From Nocardia pseudovaccinii NBRC 100343 (GTDB lineage: Bacteria; Actinomycetota; Actinomycetes; Mycobacteriales; Mycobacteriaceae), in NCBI RefSeq assembly GCF_001613225.1, contig NZ_BDBY01000135.1:1-64000 (forward strand): a stretch of 64,000 bases of DNA, read 5' to 3'. The notes beneath the pieces are model-generated. The model did no database searches. It saw only the letters and a program-made list of their open reading frames with translations, and had not been told where the DNA came from. Each line of letters starts with the position of its first letter. Position 1 is the first letter of the stretch. Below, in pieces: positions 25,745-33,599 of the stretch. A program made the position numbers and the translations under genes.

Positions 25745-27364
25745 CTAGTGTACGATTCCCGCCGTACTGGGCTTGCGTCCGTGGCGCATGATCAGCGCGA
25801 TGATCAGCGAGACCAGCGCCAACCCGGACATGACCCAGAAGGTGAGCACATAGCCCTGGTCGGCGAAAACCTGTGGTATCGGTTGTGTCGCGCCCCGACC
25901 CATCGCGCTGACCTCGGCATTGATCGGATTGCCCGACTGGAACGCGGCCATGAGGGCGGCCCCGACCGCTGACCCGATGCCCATGGTCACACCGAGCATG
26001 CCGGATCCGATACCCTGCTGTTCCTCGGGCAGCGCATCGACCATCAGGATGGACGCGGCGGCGAAGAACAATCCGAAACCGATCCCGAACAGTGCGTTGA
26101 GTACCCCGAACAGTTGCCAGCTGTAATGCGGTGTGGCCAGCGCGAAGCCGATTCCCACACCGATCATCACCACACAGGCGATGATCGCCGGGATCCGGGC
26201 GCCGATCCGGCGCGCGAGCACACCGGCGATCAGGCCGAATATCATGCTCACCACACCCGCCCAGATCCCCAGATGGGTTGCGAACGACAGCATTCCGAAG
26301 CCACTGCCATAGTGGTAGGTGGGATCGAGCCTCACGTGCACCACCGAAAGGGGCAAGTTCATTCCGGTCATCTCGTGTGCCTTGTCGACCGCACCTTGCG
26401 CCACCATCTGCTTCAGCTGCTCCGAACTGGGCGTCTGGCTCATGTAACCGAGCGCGGTCGCCACGACCATGAGCATGCCTGTGGCGAACATCGTCATCAG
26501 CATCGTGAGACCAACCGCTGGCCGGGCCAGCAGCTTGACGTTCATGACGGGTCGGCTCGATCGGGACTCGATCACGACGAACAGCACGATCAGCGCCGCT
26601 CCGCCGATGGCCCAGGCCAGCGCCGAGGCCCGGCCCCAACCCCAATCCTGTCCCTTGGACAGATACAGCAGGATACCGAAGGTGCCCGCGGACAACATGA
26701 TGATGCCGAAGGGCTGGATCCGCTCACGCACTCGCAGCTTGGACTCCGGAACAACGACCGCGAACAACACCATCACCGCCGCGGTGTAGGCAACCAGGAA
26801 CCAGAACAGTGCGCGCCATTGGAAATGGTCCACCAATGCGCCCGCGATGATCGGCCCCAGCAGCCCCGAGACTCCGACACCGCCCGCGACCACACCGAGG
26901 CCGAGCGCTGAATACTTGCGCGGCAAAAGATCTCGAACGAGTCCGTAGGACAGCACAAGGGTGGCGGTCGCGAATGCCTGTAGGCCACGGCCCACCAGGA
27001 ACAATGTCCAGCTGGAGGTCATCGCATCGAGCAGGCTGCCGAGCAGGAACAACCCGCCGCAGACCAGGTAGACGCGCTTCTTGCCCCACACGTCACTCAG
27101 CTTGCCAAGCACCGGCGTCGCGGCGGCCCCGATGATGCCGGTGATGATGATCGCCCAGTTGATATCGGAACCGACCGTCGAAAACGTTGTCGTCATCTTC
27201 TGCAGCGCCGCGCCGACCATGACGGTCTGGAATGCCGAGGTCTCGGTGAGCAGCACGATGGCCGCGAGCACCGCGATGATCCGCGGCCCGGAGGCGCCGT
27301 CGAGCCGTCCGGTGTCGACTGGTTCGACACCCTCAGGCGGGGTGGTAGTAGCTGTCGTTGTCAT
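25745..27364 (-). CDS. MFS transporter, DHA2 (EmrB/QacA-like, about 14 helices)
   Basis: 539 aa with a hydrophilic N-terminus (MTTTATTTPPEGVEPVD) and about 14 predicted membrane helices. The MFS loop motif appears as GKLSDVWGKKRVYLV, motif C-like glycines as GVGVSGLLGPIIAG. A long extracytoplasmic loop lies around residues 320-370 (SSEQLKQMVAQGAVDKAHEM). DHA2 members are proton antiporters exporting amphipathic compounds. It follows the LuxC-type gene by 3 bp, so the operon is LuxE-type, LuxC-type, MFS; export of an aldehyde, alcohol or wax-like product is plausible, as is import. Confidence 0.88.
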   Translation of the reverse strand: MTTTATTTPPEGVEPVDTGRLDGASGPRIIAVLAAIVLLTETSAFQTVMVGAALQKMTTTFSTVGSDINWAIIITGIIGAAATPVLGKLSDVWGKKRVYLVCGGLFLLGSLLDAMTSSWTLFLVGRGLQAFATATLVLSYGLVRDLLPRKYSALGLGVVAGGVGVSGLLGPIIAGALVDHFQWRALFWFLVAYTAAVMVLFAVVVPESKLRVRERIQPFGIIMLSAGTFGILLYLSKGQDWGWGRASALAWAIGGAALIVLFVVIESRSSRPVMNVKLLARPAVGLTMLMTMFATGMLMVVATALGYMSQTPSSEQLKQMVAQGAVDKAHEMTGMNLPLSVVHVRLDPTYHYGSGFGMLSFATHLGIWAGVVSMIFGLIAGVLARRIGARIPAIIACVVMIGVGIGFALATPHYSWQLFGVLNALFGIGFGLFFAAASILMVDALPEEQQGIGSGMLGVTMGIGSAVGAALMAAFQSGNPINAEVSAMGRGATQPIPQVFADQGYVLTFWVMSGLALVSLIIALIMRHGRKPSTAGIVH

Positions 27365-27367
27365 CGG

Positions 27368-28828
27368 TCACCTCACCAGATCCGAGGCTTGCCACAGCGG
27401 GAACACCTGCTGTGGATCGCACTGTTCGTCGACGATCCATTTGCACATCCGCCGTACCGGTTCCATCGCGTCCTGTGGAATCGTGAAGTTGACACTGGCG
27501 GCATAGCCCAAAGAGGTGAGTCGTTGCGCGCCGAACAGCGGAAGCCGATCGCGCAGTTCGGTTTTCAGCGACTCGGGATAGATTCCGATCGTCTGGGTAT
27601 AGGCGTTGACCGCGTCGGTCACCTTGTCGATGCTGTCGACCGGGACGATATTGGCCACCCGCCCGGACAGCATCATCGAATAGTGCACCGGTTCGTCGAG
27701 CTGGGATACGACGATCGCGCCCTCGCTGTTCTCACCGCCGTAGACGCGGTACCAGTCGTCGTTCAGCCGCGACCCCTCGACATGTTCGAGTAGCGTGCGG
27801 TTGACGACCTTCGGCTTGGTGCTCAGCGATTCGGGCAGCTGCAGCATCGATTCGTAGATGAGTTCACCGAGTCGGTTCGCCCGTTCCAGTCCCTGCTCGT
27901 CGGTGCCGCTGAGCAGATAGATGACCCGGGCATTGACGCAACCCTCCTGATTGCCCGCCCCGACGTCGCAGGCCGCGCGCACGGCAACCTCGCGCAAGGT
28001 GTCCTCGCTCTCGAACGCCTCGGATCCGATGATGGTCGCGCTGCGCTTGGGATCGAGCGAAATCAGTTCCAGCCCCGGCTGGATGTACTTCGTCACGTGC
28101 TTGACCGAGGCGAAACCGCCCCAGGCGACGATCTTCTCGATGTGCTCGGGCTTGTAGAGCTGCTCCTCGAAGGCGGTATCGCCGCCCTTCCAGTAGCCGA
28201 CCGACAGGTGTTCGGTAATCGGGTGGTCGGGGGCGATATCGCGCAGGGTGCGCGCGATGGCCATTGCCGTGAGCGGATCGTTGGACGGCGCCTTGATGAT
28301 CACGTCACTGCGCGTGATCGCCGAACGCAGGATGGTGACCGCCGAAACAAGTCCACCATTGCCCGCGGCGATATGCAGCGTGCGGGAGCCGAATGCGCGG
28401 ACCCGGAGATTGCGACCATCGAGCGAGGTGCGGGGCACCCAGCCTTCGAGATACTCGATGCCGACCGAGGTTTCGGCGAGCTCACGAATGAACTCGCGGC
28501 TGAACATCGCCTGCAGTCCGACGTAACCGGTGCGCAGGATCGACTCAGGGAACGGGTTGGCCAGGATGGACGCCTCGTACGCCTCCTGGATGTAGGGGTT
28601 CTGGTCGAGCTCGAGATGCTTCCCGAGCTCCTCCAGCAGATCGAGGATCTCCTCGAAGGACAACGCGTACAGATCGGCCATATCCGCCGGACTGCGCAGC
28701 GGCAGCGCGTTGACGTACTTGTGCGGATCCGGCGCCTGGAAGCTGTGTTCGAGGCGGGTGCCGAACGAAACCAGATCGTCGGTGATCACCTCACCGCGAA
28801 TGAATAGCGGAACGGTGAAAGCGCTCAC
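27368..28828 (-). CDS. LuxC-type acyl-CoA reductase
   Basis: 486 aa of the LuxC acyl-CoA reductase family (ALDH-like fold). NADPH-binding and acyl-transfer regions are visible: HIAAGNGGLVSAVTILRSA, IIKAPSNDPLTAMAIART, KIVAWGGFASVKHV, and the probable nucleophile C297 in AGNQEGCVNARV. LuxC reduces an acyl group received from an acyl-enzyme partner to the aldehyde. The LuxE-type partner is encoded directly upstream with a 4-bp overlap, but no luciferase (LuxAB) or LuxD gene is present. The pair therefore probably makes aldehydes from lipid acids for metabolism, not light. An aldehyde dehydrogenase gene lies at 33600. Confidence 0.85.
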   Translation of the reverse strand: MSAFTVPLFIRGEVITDDLVSFGTRLEHSFQAPDPHKYVNALPLRSPADMADLYALSFEEILDLLEELGKHLELDQNPYIQEAYEASILANPFPESILRTGYVGLQAMFSREFIRELAETSVGIEYLEGWVPRTSLDGRNLRVRAFGSRTLHIAAGNGGLVSAVTILRSAITRSDVIIKAPSNDPLTAMAIARTLRDIAPDHPITEHLSVGYWKGGDTAFEEQLYKPEHIEKIVAWGGFASVKHVTKYIQPGLELISLDPKRSATIIGSEAFESEDTLREVAVRAACDVGAGNQEGCVNARVIYLLSGTDEQGLERANRLGELIYESMLQLPESLSTKPKVVNRTLLEHVEGSRLNDDWYRVYGGENSEGAIVVSQLDEPVHYSMMLSGRVANIVPVDSIDKVTDAVNAYTQTIGIYPESLKTELRDRLPLFGAQRLTSLGYAASVNFTIPQDAMEPVRRMCKWIVDEQCDPQQVFPLWQASDLVR

Positions 28829-30249
28829 GACCGGAACTCCTTCAGGAAATCGATGGCCTCGTTGTGGACCTCATGGCTGGCCGCGCACGAGATGCGGTCG
28901 TCGTCGACACCCTGCTTCTCGCTGAAGCGGATGATGTGGTGCTCGAGAGCGATTGTGGTTCGCCCGCACGGGCATTCGAGTGACCAGTCGACGGTCACCT
29001 CGTCGCCGGTGATCACACCGCCCCAATGGCTCTGGTTGACCAGGTCATATACCGCGAACCGTCCGGTCTGGCGGCCGGTGCGTGGCAACGGCTCGCTGGT
29101 ATCGGGGTCGAGCACATACGGAATCACCCACGGCTGGAGGTGATAACGGCCCTCGGCGCACGCGGCGTGGATGCCGTTGTGTTCGGAGAACCCGTACCCC
29201 TCCTGCACCTCGTTGCCGTAGAACTCCCTGATGACGTCCATGAATCCCTCGGGCAGCACGTCACCGGCCTTGCGCCCGCCGCCGGTCTGGATCGCCGAAT
29301 TCGGCGCGAACGCACCGCGAATGCCCTCCGCGAGCCCGGCCGAGGCCAGGTCGTACATGAGCTTGTAGGTGCTGGACATGAACACCCGCTTGCCCCGCAG
29401 CTGGTTGGTCAACCGCTGCAGGAACTCGCTCACCTCGAGCGGCGCGCGCTGCTGCATGGCGATGAACTCGTCCTTGCGGGCGGCCAGTGCCGGATCGATC
29501 TGCAGGCGATCCAGCTCGCCCTTGGCGGCGGCGGCCCGCATCTTCGCCGCCAGGAACATCATGTCGGTGTCGAGATGGCCGGAATACAGGGCGTGGAACC
29601 GGCTCTCGTCACCGCCGGTGAACTCGAGTTTGATCCACGGCACCACCCGAGTGTGGCCCACCCGGCCGCCGCTGTAGTTCGGCCAGATCACATCGACGAC
29701 GGGATCGAGCTGGTCCTCGGTCGGCTCCTGTCCGAACTGCTGGAACAGCGTCGCGCGCCAGACCTGCATGCCCTCAACGGTGGTGAGCTCGTCCTTGGGG
29801 ATGATCGAGAGCGTTCCGGTTGTGCCCGACGAGGTGATCACCTGCAGCTTGCTGGCGGACTCCACGGCCTCGAGCCACTCGTCGATGGACTGCGCGCCCG
29901 AGGCATCCACCCTGGACAGATCGTGGGTGGTGACCTTGGCCAGCCAGCGGGTCATCAGATCGAAGCGCTTGTTGTCGATCAGCGCCGGCGGATAGGACTT
30001 GTAGGTGGTGTGCGAGAACATCAGCGGCACAACGTCATTGAACTTCTCGACCGTACTGATGCCGAGCCGGTCGGCCAGTTTGCGCACCATCTCGATGCCC
30101 TCGCGGTGCTGCGCGAACCGCAGCATCATCGCCTCGCGCTGCAATTCCTCGAGTTCCGCGCGGGGAAGGCTGTGCATTTTCGTCACGGACTCGTCGAAGT
30201 AATCGAATGGGTGGTCCATGAAAGTCACGACAGTGTGCTTGCTCATCAA
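28825..30249 (-). CDS. LuxE-type acyl-protein synthetase
   Basis: 474 aa. The adenylate-forming signature is SSGTTG (140-145), followed by PNYSGGRVGHTRVVPW and a GYGFSEHNGIHAACAEG block where the acyl or adenylate pocket closes. LuxE proteins activate a carboxylic acid with ATP, carry the acyl group on a C-terminal Cys and hand it to LuxC. Here a C-terminal CPCGR motif (about residue 435) and further Cys in ISCAASHEV are candidates. The protein is longer than Vibrio LuxE (about 370 aa), with an N-terminal extension. It starts the three-gene operon; its promoter lies in the 363-bp gap upstream. Confidence 0.83.
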   Translation of the reverse strand: MMSKHTVVTFMDHPFDYFDESVTKMHSLPRAELEELQREAMMLRFAQHREGIEMVRKLADRLGISTVEKFNDVVPLMFSHTTYKSYPPALIDNKRFDLMTRWLAKVTTHDLSRVDASGAQSIDEWLEAVESASKLQVITSSGTTGTLSIIPKDELTTVEGMQVWRATLFQQFGQEPTEDQLDPVVDVIWPNYSGGRVGHTRVVPWIKLEFTGGDESRFHALYSGHLDTDMMFLAAKMRAAAAKGELDRLQIDPALAARKDEFIAMQQRAPLEVSEFLQRLTNQLRGKRVFMSSTYKLMYDLASAGLAEGIRGAFAPNSAIQTGGGRKAGDVLPEGFMDVIREFYGNEVQEGYGFSEHNGIHAACAEGRYHLQPWVIPYVLDPDTSEPLPRTGRQTGRFAVYDLVNQSHWGGVITGDEVTVDWSLECPCGRTTIALEHHIIRFSEKQGVDDDRISCAASHEVHNEAIDFLKEFRS

Positions 30250-30612
30250 TGTGCTCCCAGTTCGTCGAGCCTGCGCTCGGCGCTATCTCGGCCTCGCCTC
30301 ATGCACTGGATCACATCGACCACGCACGAGACTCTTAAAACATCGGCGGTTTCTTAACCGTACAAGCGCGGTCGCACGGGCGCAAGAGGTGGCGAGCAAG
30401 TCGACGATCCCGGGTCGGTCAATGCTTCTGAGCTGCAAGAAATCCCAGCCAACACGGCACGGAAGGAATCAGCGCAGCAACGTGAAATAGGCTTACCGCA
30501 AATGACACGGTAAGCCTATTTGAAAATAGCTTTTCGCTATAATTTATCCGAGTGTGGTCAGGTAGGTGGCGGACAAACCCCAAGCGATACCTCGGCTCTG
30601 CGTTGTTTCGGA
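30250..30612. other. Intergenic region with long inverted repeat
   Basis: A 363-bp gap between the acyl-CoA dehydrogenase 3 stop and the LuxE-type start. It has a clear drop in GC content at 30480-30550, a 14-bp perfect inverted repeat at 30485-30521, and a small ATAGC-TTTTC-GCTAT hairpin at 30526-30540. No TACTG-type operator is visible. I see no coding frame. Confidence 0.5.
30485..30521. terminator. Perfect 14-bp inverted repeat (terminator or operator)
   Basis: Arms AAATAGGCTTACCG and CGGTAAGCCTATTT flank a 9-nt loop. The A-rich and T-rich ends would give short U tracts on transcripts from either strand, so a terminator for the acyl-CoA dehydrogenase operon is likely. The high symmetry and AT-rich setting also allow a regulator site for the LuxE/LuxC/MFS operon. 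Confidence 0.5.
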
Positions 30613-31794
30613 CTATTTCGCAGCCGAGTAATTCGGACGTCCCAGCCCGAGAATGTACTGCGCGATCATATTGCGGAAGACATCCAGCGTCCCGCCGTAG
30701 ATACCGATCAACGGCGCCCACCGGTAGAGGTATTCGGCCGCGGCGTCGGCCACCGCTCCCCCGCCACCCGTGGTCAGCGCCGCCTCATCGCCGAGGACAT
30801 CCATGAGATCCGGGGCGATATCCCGCATGGTCTGCGCGATGGCCACGCGCCCGAACAGACTCGGCGCGCTCAGCGCCGCCTCGATGCGGGCATGGGCCCG
30901 GCCGAGCCGATACGCGATCGATCCATCGTCGAGCCCCCGTCGGCCGTCCGGCCCGGCCGCGGCGGCCAACGCGGTCACCCGGTCGGCGGTCACGGCCATC
31001 GTGGTGCCGAAGCCGCTCATGATCGCGATATCGGCCAGCCCGTTCGGGTCGGCACCACCGGCGCCGTGCTCGGCGGACAACGGACCGTTGAGCACCCGCC
31101 AGCCGTCGTCAACCTCGCCGAGCCGGTATCGATCCGGAACCCGAACATCCTGGTAGTAGGTGATATTGGTGCGTTCACCGTCCACGGTCCGCAGGCCCTG
31201 GATATCGATGCCGGGCAAGTCCAGCGGCACCAGGAACATGGTCAGATTGCGATGTCTGCGCCCGTCCGGATCGGTATTGGTCAGCAGGAATACGTACCGG
31301 CAGTTGTGCGCGCCGGAGGTGAACATCTTCTGCCCGTTGATAATCCAGTCCGTGCCCGCGCGCACCGCTCGCGTCGCGCAGTTGGCGATATCGGATCCGC
31401 CCTCGGGTTCGGTGTAGCCCATGGCGAACCGGACCTCGCCGCGATACACCCCCGGCAACACCTCCTCGAGCAGCTCCGGCGAGCCGAATTCGCGGACCGC
31501 GCGCAGGATCATCATGGTGGCACCCCAGGTCACCAGCGGCACCTCGGCCCGGCGTCGCTCGAGATCCCAGATCCGACGCTGCACCGGCGTCAGTCCCCCG
31601 TCTGCCGCGCTGTTCGCCTCCCGCTCGAGCCACCCATGCGCCCCCATCGCCAGATGCAGTTCCTCGACGAATCCGTCGCCGGACTCGTGTGCGCGGCGCA
31701 GCACGTCCTCGGTCACGGTGGCCGCGAGGAATTCCCGCGCCCGGTCCAGGAATTCCTGATCTCCGGCGGTCGGCTCGACCCTGGCGAAGTCCAC
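30613..31794 (-). CDS. Acyl-CoA dehydrogenase 3
   Basis: 393 aa from GTG 31794 (VDFARVEPTAGDQEFLDRA), chosen by similarity to the paralogue at 8956 and an AAAGGGAA leader. It shares the same blocks: YTEPEGGSDIANCATRAV, DWIINGQKMFTSGAHN, YLYRWAPLIGIYGGTLDVF. Unlike the 8956 gene it has no short partner next to it, so it may use the 10166 product or be a homomer. It lies 25 bp after the CoA ligase 2 gene and ends an operon of two. The two dehydrogenases probably arose by duplication within the island. Confidence 0.88.
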   Translation of the reverse strand: MDFARVEPTAGDQEFLDRAREFLAATVTEDVLRRAHESGDGFVEELHLAMGAHGWLEREANSAADGGLTPVQRRIWDLERRRAEVPLVTWGATMMILRAVREFGSPELLEEVLPGVYRGEVRFAMGYTEPEGGSDIANCATRAVRAGTDWIINGQKMFTSGAHNCRYVFLLTNTDPDGRRHRNLTMFLVPLDLPGIDIQGLRTVDGERTNITYYQDVRVPDRYRLGEVDDGWRVLNGPLSAEHGAGGADPNGLADIAIMSGFGTTMAVTADRVTALAAAAGPDGRRGLDDGSIAYRLGRAHARIEAALSAPSLFGRVAIAQTMRDIAPDLMDVLGDEAALTTGGGGAVADAAAEYLYRWAPLIGIYGGTLDVFRNMIAQYILGLGRPNYSAAK

Positions 31795-31819
31795 TTCGGT
31801 TCCCTTTCTCTGTCGCGAA

Positions 31820-33496
31820 TCAGCTCGCGGCGATCGCTTGTTCGCGCGCCCAGCGGTAGTCGGCCTTGCCCACCGGACTGCGTACGATCTCCGGGCGGAA
31901 CAACACCGCCTTCGGAAGCTTGTACCGCGCAATGGATTCCGCGGCATGGGCGATCAATTCCTCGGCAGTCGGCTCGGTCCCGTCGGCCGGTGCGATGATC
32001 GCGACGACCTCCTGTCCCCATCGCTGGCTCGGCCGGCCAACCACCACGACGTCGGCGACGGCCGGATGCGACGAAATCGCCAATTCGACCTCCTCGACGA
32101 AAATCTTCTCGCCGCCGGAATTGATCGTCACCGCATCGCGTCCCAGCAGTTCGATGGATCCGTCGGCCAGCAGTCGGGCCCGATCGCCCGGCAGCACATA
32201 CCGCGCACCAGCGATGACCGGGAAGGTGATCGCGGTCTTGGCGGCGTCGCCCTTGTACCCGAGCGGTGTGAAGCGGCGTTGCGCGAGCCATCCGATACCG
32301 TCGTGACCCGCTGCCAGCACCGAACCGAAGTCTTCGGCCACGATGCAAGTGTCCGCCCCCGGGATGAATGTGCCGGTCGATACGGATCCAGACGACGAGA
32401 CGTGATTGAGCTGAGTGCCGCCCTCCGAGGACCCGACGGCATCCATCACGACCAGACCGGGAACCGCGGCAATCCACCGCTGTTTGACCGACGGGCTCAG
32501 CACAGCACCACCGCTGGCCAACGCCACCAGCGACGATACGTCCGCCGCACCCGACTCGATCGCGGCGAGCAGCGGACGGGCCATCGCGTCGCCGACCACG
32601 ATCAGAATCGCCACCCGCTCCCGCTCGATGGTGCGCACGATTTCCTCGGCATCGATACGGTCCACGACCGAGGACAGGAAAACGCTCTGGCCGGTCATCG
32701 TGGCCGTCAGGACCGCCCACTGCGCCGCACCGTGGATCAGCGGCGGCAGGAGCATGAGCCGGACACCGGGATTCGCGGCCGCCCGAGCGGCGACCTCGTC
32801 GTTCGACCCGATGAGCGATCCGCTGAACATATCCCGCCCGCCGCAGGCGGCCATGAAGATGTCGTGCTGGCGCCACAGGACAGCCTTCGGCATACCAGTG
32901 GTGCCGCCGGTGTAGAGCACATAGAGATCGTCGGGAGAGGGCTGCACGGGCAGCGGCTCCGGCGCGGTCGAGGCGATGACGGTCTCGTAATCGACCGCCC
33001 CGTCCAGCAATTCGTTACCCGACTCGTCGGCGACCTGTATCAGTACTCGCAGTGTCGGCAACTCGGGCAGCACCGCGGCGACCCGTGGCGCGAAGGCGGC
33101 GTGATAGATCAGCGCGGTCGCACCGGAATCCGCCAGCAGATGCCGCAGCTCGCTCTCGACGTATCGATAGTTGACGTTGAACGGTGCGACACGTACTCGG
33201 AAGGCGCCCATCATCGCCTCCACGTACTCGTGTCCATTGTGGGCGTAGATCCCCAGCAGGTCCTGCCCCACCTCGTGGTCCGCGAGTGCCGAACGTTCGG
33301 TGTGACAGCCCAGTCCCTTGGCGTGCAGGTAGGCCGCCAACCGCTTGGAACGCTCGGCGATCTGCGCGAAGGTGTGGCGCCGATCGCCCTGGCAGATCAG
33401 TTCCCGATCCGGAATGGCGGCCGCGGCGGCATCAGCGGCCGCCACGAGCGTGAATTGCGCCGTCGACGGTTCGGATCTGGTCACGGAACGAGACAA
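31820..33496 (-). CDS. Acyl-CoA synthetase (FadD-type, ANL superfamily) 2
   Basis: 558 aa starting MSRSVTRSEPSTAQFTLVAA. The P-loop is YTGGTTGMPKAVLW, the adenine pocket AVGSSEGGTQL, then LLGRDAVTINSGGEKIF and a C-terminal KADYRWAREQ where the catalytic Lys region lies. Several blocks match ligase 1 closely (VNINYHY/VNYRYVE, TVDGT-type region, KADYRW/KPDYRW), so the two are paralogues of the same FadD branch. It would activate a second intermediate or a different acid. Two overlapping degenerate island operators lie 47-77 bp upstream. Confidence 0.87.
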   Translation of the reverse strand: MSRSVTRSEPSTAQFTLVAAADAAAAAIPDRELICQGDRRHTFAQIAERSKRLAAYLHAKGLGCHTERSALADHEVGQDLLGIYAHNGHEYVEAMMGAFRVRVAPFNVNYRYVESELRHLLADSGATALIYHAAFAPRVAAVLPELPTLRVLIQVADESGNELLDGAVDYETVIASTAPEPLPVQPSPDDLYVLYTGGTTGMPKAVLWRQHDIFMAACGGRDMFSGSLIGSNDEVAARAAANPGVRLMLLPPLIHGAAQWAVLTATMTGQSVFLSSVVDRIDAEEIVRTIERERVAILIVVGDAMARPLLAAIESGAADVSSLVALASGGAVLSPSVKQRWIAAVPGLVVMDAVGSSEGGTQLNHVSSSGSVSTGTFIPGADTCIVAEDFGSVLAAGHDGIGWLAQRRFTPLGYKGDAAKTAITFPVIAGARYVLPGDRARLLADGSIELLGRDAVTINSGGEKIFVEEVELAISSHPAVADVVVVGRPSQRWGQEVVAIIAPADGTEPTAEELIAHAAESIARYKLPKAVLFRPEIVRSPVGKADYRWAREQAIAAS

Positions 33497-33542
33497 CAGT
33501 GGCTCCTCGGTCGTGTGCTGCCCGAGCGCAGTCGGACGGTCA

Positions 33543-33573
33543 AACTGTAAGTGATACGGTATTTATTACAACA
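33543..33573. promoter_or_regulatory. Island operator, two overlapping degenerate copies F
   Basis: AACTG TAAGTGATA CGGTA (33543-33561) and TACGG TATTTATTA CAACA (33555-33573) overlap by seven bases. Each keeps the 5-9-5 spacing with two or three arm mismatches. They sit 47 bp upstream of CoA ligase 2; the ALDH gene on the same strand ends at 33600, upstream of this site. Confidence 0.5.
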
Positions 33574-33599
33574 GGGATATTCGTGCCCGGCGATGGAAC

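Noticed and set aside
25745-30249. A bioluminescence (lux) operon
   Set aside because: Only LuxC- and LuxE-type genes are present; there is no LuxA/B luciferase and no LuxD. The LLM protein at 8005 is an F420-type enzyme, not luciferase, and lies far away.
29026-30357. Plus-strand frame of 443 aa opposite the LuxE-type gene, and similar long antisense frames at 8536-10158, 13532-15328 and 31838-33550
   Set aside because: All mirror well-supported genes on the other strand, have no family motifs and show the composition expected from third-position GC bias.
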